The notes under the pieces: model-generated
What the model was told of the DNA's origin: nothing
Database searches by the model: none
The model's input: only the letters and a program-made list of their open reading frames with translations
Source of the DNA: Candidatus Rokuibacteriota bacterium
GTDB lineage: Bacteria; Methylomirabilota; Methylomirabilia; Rokubacteriales; CSP1-6
NCBI GenBank assembly: GCA_016177555.1
Contig: JACOVB010000418.1
Location: 1-5,884, forward strand
Length of the DNA: 5,884 nt
Direction of reading: 5' to 3'
Shown here: piece by piece, positions 1-5,884 of the stretch
How the letters are laid out: each line of letters starts with the position of its first letter
Numbering within the stretch: position 1 is the first letter of the stretch
Made by a program: the position numbers and the translations under genes

Positions 1-612
1 GCCGTCGGCCGCTGGGCCCGCTCGGCGCTGGCGCGGTGGCATGCCGGGCACCCGGGGTTCGAGGATCTGCTGATCGGCGAGACGCCCTTCGTGGGCCACC
101 GGCTGATCGAGCTGGCGCGCCCGTCGCCCGACGAGGCCGAGGCCGTCCTGTCGGCCGAATGGACGCGCTTCGTGATCCCGGTGCCCTCGCGGGCCCTCCG
201 CGCGCATCTCGAGGCCGAGCGGGCGCGCCGCGCCGAGGCGCCGCTCCACAGCCGGGAGCGGGAGGATGCCCTCCCGGAGGTCCTCCGGGATCTCTGGCGA
301 CAGCTCGTCGGGGTGTCCCGCGCCCTCGGGCTGGCGGACCCCGCCGCGCGGCCCGATGACGACGTCCCGTACGACCCCGCGACGTACCAGCGTGTCTACG
401 AGCGTCTCCTGACCCGCCGCCACGCCCGGGCGCTCCCGCTCCACACGCGGCTGCCGACCGAGGGTCTGTCCGCCTACGACTTCCGGGTCCCCACCACTGA
501 CCTGGCCCCGGGCGAGGAGGAGGCGGCGCGCTTCATCGGCGAGATCGAGGGCGCCTACCCGGATCCGGCCGCCGTCGAGCGCGAGATCGGCGGCTGGTAC
601 GAGCCGGCGTGA
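1..612 (+). CDS. Unrecognised protein, 3' end only
   Basis: This frame is open from the first base of the window to a TGA stop at 610-612, giving 203 residues of a protein whose start lies upstream. A GTG at 91 could serve as a start, but the same frame stays coding-like before it (GRWARSALARW, then LIGETPFVGHRLIELARPS), so I treat the gene as truncated by the window edge. The sequence is soluble, with no signal peptide or membrane segment. It is rich in Arg, Ala and Glu, contains an amphipathic helical stretch around residues 65-110 (RALRAHLEAERARR), and ends in an acidic tail with the final residues GGWYEPA. The 'GETPFVGHRLIEL' segment faintly recalls the C-terminal half of P-loop nucleotide kinase-like proteins. 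No Walker A motif is in view, so that is only a guess and I assign no function. It converges with the MalY remnant, with 24 bases between the two stop codons and no clear terminator hairpin there. Confidence 0.75.
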   Translation, partial: AVGRWARSALARWHAGHPGFEDLLIGETPFVGHRLIELARPSPDEAEAVLSAEWTRFVIPVPSRALRAHLEAERARRAEAPLHSREREDALPEVLRDLWRQLVGVSRALGLADPAARPDDDVPYDPATYQRVYERLLTRRHARALPLHTRLPTEGLSAYDFRVPTTDLAPGEEEAARFIGEIEGAYPDPAAVEREIGGWYEPA

Positions 613-636
613 GCGGGGCAGGAGCGCGGGAGCCGG

Positions 637-918
637 CTACGCGCGCGCCTTCTCGAGCGCCTGCCGCATGCGCTCGAGCGCTTCGGTCAGGGTCGAGCGC
701 GGACAGGCGAAGTTGAGCCTGACGAAGCCGTCCCCTCCGGTCCCGAACGTCTTCCCGTCGTTGAGGGCCACGCGCTCGCGCAGCGCCCGGAGCACCGGCT
801 CGGGCGCCGGGAAGTCCATGTCGGCCACCCACAGGGGGAGCACGTCCGGCTCGAACTTGCGCCACTTGCTGCTCTCCGTGCGGCGACGCTCGATCACCCG
901 GTCGAAGTCATAGGCCAT
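637..918 (-). pseudogene. MalY/PatB C-S lyase remnant with internal deletion
   Basis: The 93-residue product joins the two ends of a PLP-dependent aminotransferase-fold C-S beta-lyase (MalY/PatB family, cystathionine cleavage to homocysteine), normally about 390 residues. Residues 1-50 match the family N-terminus: MAYDFD, the RRRTESSKW segment and LPLWVADMDFP. Residues 51-88 match the extreme C-terminus: LNDGKTFG, GGDGFVRLNFACPR, then a final helix. The roughly 300 residues between them are absent, including the large PLP-binding domain with its Schiff-base lysine, so it cannot be a working lyase. The junction falls near residue 50 (about 765-772) and keeps the reading frame. I place the start at the ATG on 916-918 because MAYDFD is the family's usual N-terminus and a GGGAGG Shine-Dalgarno lies five bases upstream. 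A 50-residue upstream extension to 1068 has no family resemblance and would overlap the kinase. Either the genome carries a recent deletion or the assembly has collapsed here. Family identity is firm from motifs; loss of function is inferred. Confidence 0.85.
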
Positions 919-923
919 GTGCG

Positions 924-929
924 CCTCCC
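924..929 (-). promoter_or_regulatory. Shine-Dalgarno of the MalY remnant
   Basis: On the minus strand these bases read GGGAGG, five bases before the ATG at 916-918. This site fixes the start at the family-typical MAYDFD N-terminus instead of the longer upstream reading. It also indicates that translation initiation of the remnant has not decayed. Confidence 0.6.
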
Positions 930-956
930 GGCTCCCGAGCGTACCCTGCCGGCGCG

Positions 957-1000
957 GCCCGTGGCGAGCGAGAAAGTTGACAGCCTCTCCGGCCACGGGC
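957..1000. repeat. Perfect 9-bp inverted repeat around the kinase promoter
   Basis: The left arm GCCCGTGGC (957-965) and right arm GCCACGGGC (992-1000) are exact reverse complements separated by 26 bases. The arms are centred 35 bp apart, a little over three helical turns. The predicted -35 box lies in the loop, and the right arm fills the end of the spacer up to the -10 box. This suits a dyad operator bound by a repressor or activator dimer, perhaps with looping. It could also be chance, since GC-rich DNA yields such arms more readily. The repeat is seen directly; the operator role is inferred. Confidence 0.5.
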
Positions 1001-1006
1001 TCTAAT
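977..1006 (+). promoter_or_regulatory. Sigma-70-like promoter of the GAF kinase gene
   Basis: A perfect -35 hexamer TTGACA (977-982) is followed after 18 bases by TCTAAT (1001-1006), which matches five of six bases of the consensus -10. AT-rich hexamers at this spacing stand out against the roughly 70% GC surroundings. Transcription would begin near 1013. The -10 box overlaps the ATG at 1005, which has consequences for the kinase start choice. Confidence 0.55.
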
Positions 1007-4000
1007 GCGCTACAGGCCGATGACGCCAGGCCCTCGCAAGCCGCTGCCCCGCAAGCCGGTCCCTTCACGACCTGGCAAAGCGCGGAAGGCCCCGCGCGGC
1101 ACAGCGCCGAGCGCCTTGCTGGAGGCGCTGGCGCGAGTGAGCGCCGAGCTGGCCGCCACGCTGGATGTCGCGCAGGTGACCGACCGCATCGCCACGGCGG
1201 TCCTCGAGATCTTCGGCGTGAAGCGCTCGGCCGTGTACAGGCTGGACCGGGACTCGGGCGAGCTGGCGTGTGTCGCCGAGGCCCCCCGACAGGGGGCCGG
1301 TCGGCTTCCCTGGCTCGGCCAGCGGCTCCCGCCCGGCTCGGGTGTCTCCGGTCGGGCTGTCGCCGAGCGCCGCGTGGTCACCTCTCCCGACCAGCTCGCC
1401 GACCCCGGCCTCCGGTTCCCGGAATGGGCCCTCGAGCGAATGCGGCAGGAGCGTTACCGGTCCGGCACGGCGGTGCCGCTGATGGTCCGGGACGAGGTGC
1501 TGGGGACGCTCTTCCTCGGCGACGCTGCCGGGCGGCTCCTCCCGGACGACGGGCTCGGATTGCTCTCCGCCTTCGCCGACCAGGCTGCGGTCGTCATCCA
1601 CGCCGCGCAGCTCCGCGAGCGCCTGGGCCAGCGGCTGGAGCGGCTCCAGGCCCTGGCCCGCATCGACGAGCTGCTGCTCTCCTCCCTCGACAGTGACGAG
1701 ATCCTCGCCGAGATCGCCCGGGCCGCGGCCCTGCTCATGCCGGCCGCGCACGTCAGGGTCTGGATCCCCGAGGAGGCCTCGCAGACGCTCGTCGCGCGCG
1801 CGGTGGCCGGTGAGCTGGCGGAGGAGGGCTTTCCGGTGCGCCGGCTCCGGTTCGGCGAGGGCGTTACGGGCTGGGTCGCCGAGCACAGGCGCCCCCTCGA
1901 GATCCCGGACTTCTCGGCCGACGAGCGCGTCGTGGAGCCCGGGTGGTTCCGGGCCCGCGGCCTCACGAGCGCGATCATCTTCCCCGTCGTGCATGCCGAG
2001 AGCCTCCTCGGGGTGCTCTCGCTCATCGGCCGGGCGCCGTTCCGCCTCGATCCGGACGACCGCAGCCTGCTCCAGAGCTTCGTGGCGCAATCGGCGCTGG
2101 CGCTCAGGAACGCGCGCCTCTTCGAGGAGAGCGAGCGCCACCGGCGCGAGGCCGAGGTGCTGGCCAAGCTCGTGGCCGACATCAATGCCTCCCGGGACCT
2201 CGATGGGATCCTGACCCGTGTCGGCGAGGGGGCGCGGGAGCTGTGTGGCAGCGACCTGGCCGGGGTGGCGCTGCGCGAGCCGGGTTCCGGCGCCGTGATG
2301 TTCAGGCACTGGGCGGGGGCTCGACTCGATCTCGGACGCGTCCGCGTCGAGCCAGGGAAGGGAGTCGGTGGGATGGTGCTCGCGACGGGCCATCCCTTCA
2401 GGACCGACTGCTACGCGGAGGATTCCCGGATCAGCCAGGACTACCGGGAGCTGGTGGTGGCCGAGGGCGTCGTCGCGGCGATGGCGGTGCCCGTCGAGCG
2501 GGAGGGCCAGGTCGAGGCCCTTCTCTACGTCCACAACCGGTCCCCTCGCCCCTTCACCGACCAGGATGAGGCCATCCTCGTCAGGCTGGCGGACCACGCC
2601 GCGCGCGCCCTCGGCAATGCCAGGCTCACCGGGGCGCTCCGGACCCGCCAGGGGCACCTCGAGGCGCTGCTGGAGGTGAGCCGCGAGCTGTCGCGCATCC
2701 AGCCGGTGGAGGCGCTGCTCGGCCGGATCGCGGAGCTGTGCGGCCGCCTCCTCGAGTCCACCTCGGTGGGCATCCGTCTCGTCGAGGGGGACGACCTCGT
2801 GGTGAGCGAGGGGTGGGGTGACGCCAGACAGGTCATGGTCACGCCACGGCTCAAGGTCGGCCAGAGCCTCAGCGGCGTTGTCGCCGCCAGCGGGGAGCCC
2901 CTTCTCGTCGAGGACATCGGCTCGGACCCGCGCGTGGAGCCGGCGCACCGCGAGGCTGCCCGCCGCCTCGGCTACACGCGCTGGCTCGGCGTACCCCTCA
3001 AGGTGGGCGAGCGGGTGCTGGGGGTGCTGAACGTGAGACGGGGTGGAAGCCGGCCCTTCACCGGGGAGGAGCTCGAGATCGCGACGGCCTTCGCCTCCCA
3101 GGCGACCGCGGCGCTGGAGAACGCCCGTCTCTACCGCGAGGCCCAGGAGGCCTACGCCCGCCTGGCGCAGACGCAGGCCGAGCTCGCTCAGTCGCAGAAG
3201 ATGGAGGCGGTGGGACGGCTGGCGGGCGGCATCGCCCACGACTTCAACAACCTCCTCACCGTGGTGATCGGACGGAGCGAGCTGGCGCTGGCCCGGCTGA
3301 GCGGCGACGACCCCCTGCGGCGGGACCTCGGTCTCATCGGGACCACATCCAAGCGCGCGGCGGCACTGGTCCGGCAGCTCCTGGCGTTCAGCCGGAAGCA
3401 GGTGCTCAGGCCCGAGGTGCTCGACCTCGCTGCCGTGGTGGCCGGGCTGCAGGGCATGCTGCGCCGGCTCATCGGCGAGGACATCGACCTCCTGGCGGTC
3501 ATTGCGCCCGGGCTCGGCCGCGTCACGGCCGATCCGGGCCAGCTCGAGCAGGTGATCGTCAACCTCGTGGTGAACGCGCGGGACGCCATGCCCCGCGGGG
3601 GGCGCATCACCATCGAGACGGCCAACGTCGACCTCCACGAGGCCGTCGCCGCGGAGCGCGAGGGGCTCCCGCCAGGCGCCTACGTGAGGCTCGCCGTGCG
3701 GGACACCGGGCATGGCATGGACGCCGAGACCCAGGCCCACATCTTCGAGCCGTTCTTCACCACCAAGGAGGTGGGGAAGGGCACGGGCCTGGGGCTCGCC
3801 ACCGTCTACGGGATCGTGAAGCAGAGCGATGGGGCCATCCGCGTCGCGAGCGAGCCCGGGGTCGGCACGACGTTCACGATCCTCCTGCCGCGGGTCCGGG
3901 AGGAGGCGCAGCCGGCTCCCGCCCCGGCGGCCCCCGGGACCTTGCCGCGCGGCACGGAGACGATCCTGCTGGTGGAGGACGACCCCGAGCTGCGGGCGCT

Positions 4001-4322
4001 GGGGCTCGAGGTGCTGCAGGCCGTCGGCTACACGGTGCTCGAGGCGTGCGAGGGCCACGAGGCGCTGCTCGTCCTGGAGCGGCACCGGGGCCCGATCCAC
4101 CTCCTCGTGACCGACGTGGTGATGCCGCGGATGGGCGGCCTGGCGCTGGCGGAGCGGCTGGCCGTGCTGCGGCCCGAGCTCAGGGTGCTCTTCATGTCGG
4201 GCTACAGCGAGGCGGCCATCGCGCAGCACGGCGTGCTCGACCCGGGCACGGCCTTCATGCCCAAGCCCTTCACGCCGGAGGGGCTGACCCGCAAGGTCCG
4301 CGAGGTGCTCGACGCCCCTTGA
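1005..4322 (+). CDS. Four-GAF hybrid sensor histidine kinase with receiver
   Basis: This is a soluble cytoplasmic hybrid sensor kinase of 1105 residues that autophosphorylates on His and passes the phosphate to its own receiver Asp. After a basic Pro-rich tail (residues 1-35) come four GAF domains at about 40-205, 213-374, 390-543 and 552-711. A coiled linker leads to HisKA (about 730-800) with the H-box GGIAHDFNN and phospho-acceptor H745. HATPase_c (about 843-962) has N857 in NLVVNARDAM, the DTGHG box at D900, FEPFFTTK at 914-921 and the GKGTGLGL glycine box at 924-931. The receiver (about 985-1105) has acidic pocket E991/D992/D993, phospho-acceptor D1037, S1065 and K1087. Every catalytic residue is present. 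The HDFNN H-box puts it in the group of kinases common in soil bacteria. No membrane helix or PAS domain is seen, so the signal should be an intracellular ligand; which one cannot be read from sequence. The start could be ATG 1005 (given here as the longest frame) or ATG 1020, which the overlapping promoter favours; neither has a strong Shine-Dalgarno. No separate output regulator is encoded nearby. Confidence 0.95.
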   Translation: MRYRPMTPGPRKPLPRKPVPSRPGKARKAPRGTAPSALLEALARVSAELAATLDVAQVTDRIATAVLEIFGVKRSAVYRLDRDSGELACVAEAPRQGAGRLPWLGQRLPPGSGVSGRAVAERRVVTSPDQLADPGLRFPEWALERMRQERYRSGTAVPLMVRDEVLGTLFLGDAAGRLLPDDGLGLLSAFADQAAVVIHAAQLRERLGQRLERLQALARIDELLLSSLDSDEILAEIARAAALLMPAAHVRVWIPEEASQTLVARAVAGELAEEGFPVRRLRFGEGVTGWVAEHRRPLEIPDFSADERVVEPGWFRARGLTSAIIFPVVHAESLLGVLSLIGRAPFRLDPDDRSLLQSFVAQSALALRNARLFEESERHRREAEVLAKLVADINASRDLDGILTRVGEGARELCGSDLAGVALREPGSGAVMFRHWAGARLDLGRVRVEPGKGVGGMVLATGHPFRTDCYAEDSRISQDYRELVVAEGVVAAMAVPVEREGQVEALLYVHNRSPRPFTDQDEAILVRLADHAARALGNARLTGALRTRQGHLEALLEVSRELSRIQPVEALLGRIAELCGRLLESTSVGIRLVEGDDLVVSEGWGDARQVMVTPRLKVGQSLSGVVAASGEPLLVEDIGSDPRVEPAHREAARRLGYTRWLGVPLKVGERVLGVLNVRRGGSRPFTGEELEIATAFASQATAALENARLYREAQEAYARLAQTQAELAQSQKMEAVGRLAGGIAHDFNNLLTVVIGRSELALARLSGDDPLRRDLGLIGTTSKRAAALVRQLLAFSRKQVLRPEVLDLAAVVAGLQGMLRRLIGEDIDLLAVIAPGLGRVTADPGQLEQVIVNLVVNARDAMPRGGRITIETANVDLHEAVAAEREGLPPGAYVRLAVRDTGHGMDAETQAHIFEPFFTTKEVGKGTGLGLATVYGIVKQSDGAIRVASEPGVGTTFTILLPRVREEAQPAPAPAAPGTLPRGTETILLVEDDPELRALGLEVLQAVGYTVLEACEGHEALLVLERHRGPIHLLVTDVVMPRMGGLALAERLAVLRPELRVLFMSGYSEAAIAQHGVLDPGTAFMPKPFTPEGLTRKVREVLDAP

Positions 4323-4347
4323 CGCGCTGTCCCATCCGAGAGATAAA
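4319..4347 (+). promoter_or_regulatory. Sigma-70-like promoter of hppA
   Basis: TTGACG (4319-4324, five of six matches to the -35 consensus) is separated by 17 bases from GATAAA (4342-4347, four of six matches to the -10). They lie in the only AT-rich patch of the gap between the kinase and hppA. The -35 box overlaps the kinase TGA stop at 4320-4322. Transcription would start near 4354, leaving a leader of about 38 bases before the hppA ATG. I see no terminator hairpin in this gap, so read-through from the kinase gene is also possible. Confidence 0.5.
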
Positions 4348-4380
4348 TATCCGGCTCCAGTGACGCAGACCCCAGTCCCG

Positions 4381-4386
4381 AGGAGA
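4381..4386 (+). promoter_or_regulatory. Shine-Dalgarno of hppA
   Basis: AGGAGA lies five bases before the ATG at 4392. It is the strongest ribosome-binding site on the plus strand of this window. It fixes the start that includes the signal peptide, in preference to internal ATG codons. Confidence 0.75.
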
Positions 4387-4391
4387 GATCC

Positions 4392-5884
<1,493 letters not shown>

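Noticed and set aside
613..636. A bidirectional terminator between the two convergent stops
   Set aside because: The 24 bases are GC-rich but show no convincing stem and no T or A tracts.
919..1068. A 50-residue upstream extension of the MalY remnant
   Set aside because: It lacks family similarity, would overlap the kinase gene and its promoter, and ignores the good Shine-Dalgarno before the ATG at 916-918.
917..1696. A 259-codon plus-strand frame overlapping the kinase start
   Set aside because: The Arg/Pro/Ala/Gly-rich translation has no domain and lies out of frame with the GAF-coding sequence that explains this DNA.
1065..4229. A 1054-codon open frame on the minus strand opposite the kinase gene
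   Set aside because: It is the antisense shadow of a GC-rich gene. Its composition is His/Arg/Glu/Pro/Gly-rich low complexity with no domain, whereas the plus strand has every kinase motif in order.
4323..4391. A terminator between the kinase gene and hppA
   Set aside because: I find no GC-rich hairpin followed by a T run. The AT-rich patch is better explained as a -10 box.

Overview
This is a GC-rich window (about 70% G+C by eye) from a bacterial chromosome with densely packed genes. Its two well-identified genes are a soluble multi-GAF hybrid histidine kinase and a divergent membrane-bound pyrophosphatase. The base composition and this gene style fit an uncultured soil or subsurface lineage such as Rokubacteria/Methylomirabilota, or a deltaproteobacterium. 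That placement is an impression, because the window contains no phylogenetic marker.

Layout. Positions 1-612 (+) hold the 3' end of a gene I do not recognise. It converges on a short minus-strand gene at 637-918. That gene reads in frame from the N-terminus of a MalY/PatB-type PLP-dependent C-S lyase straight into the C-terminus of the same family, so roughly three quarters of the enzyme, including the PLP-lysine region, is missing. I call it a deletion remnant. The 86-base divergent gap (919-1004) carries a near-consensus sigma-70 promoter pointing right, framed by a perfect 9-bp inverted repeat. Positions 1005-4322 (+) encode a 1105-residue kinase: four tandem GAF domains, HisKA, HATPase_c and a C-terminal receiver, with all catalytic residues present and no membrane segment. 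After a 69-base gap with a second sigma-70-like promoter and a good Shine-Dalgarno, 4392-5884 (+) encodes the first 497 residues of a membrane pyrophosphatase (hppA). It has a Sec signal peptide, and its substrate-binding loop keeps the acidic residues but departs from the usual motif. The window ends inside this gene.

How the parts relate. The kinase and hppA lie on the same strand, but hppA appears to have its own promoter, whose -35 box overlaps the kinase stop codon. The two may therefore be neighbours rather than an obligate operon. The kinase should sense a cytoplasmic small molecule or redox cue through its GAF array and pass phosphate to its own receiver; no output regulator is encoded here. 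The pyrophosphatase would couple cytoplasmic PPi hydrolysis to H+ and/or Na+ export. No RNA gene, mobile element or CRISPR array is visible, and no gene-free stretch reaches 300 bases.
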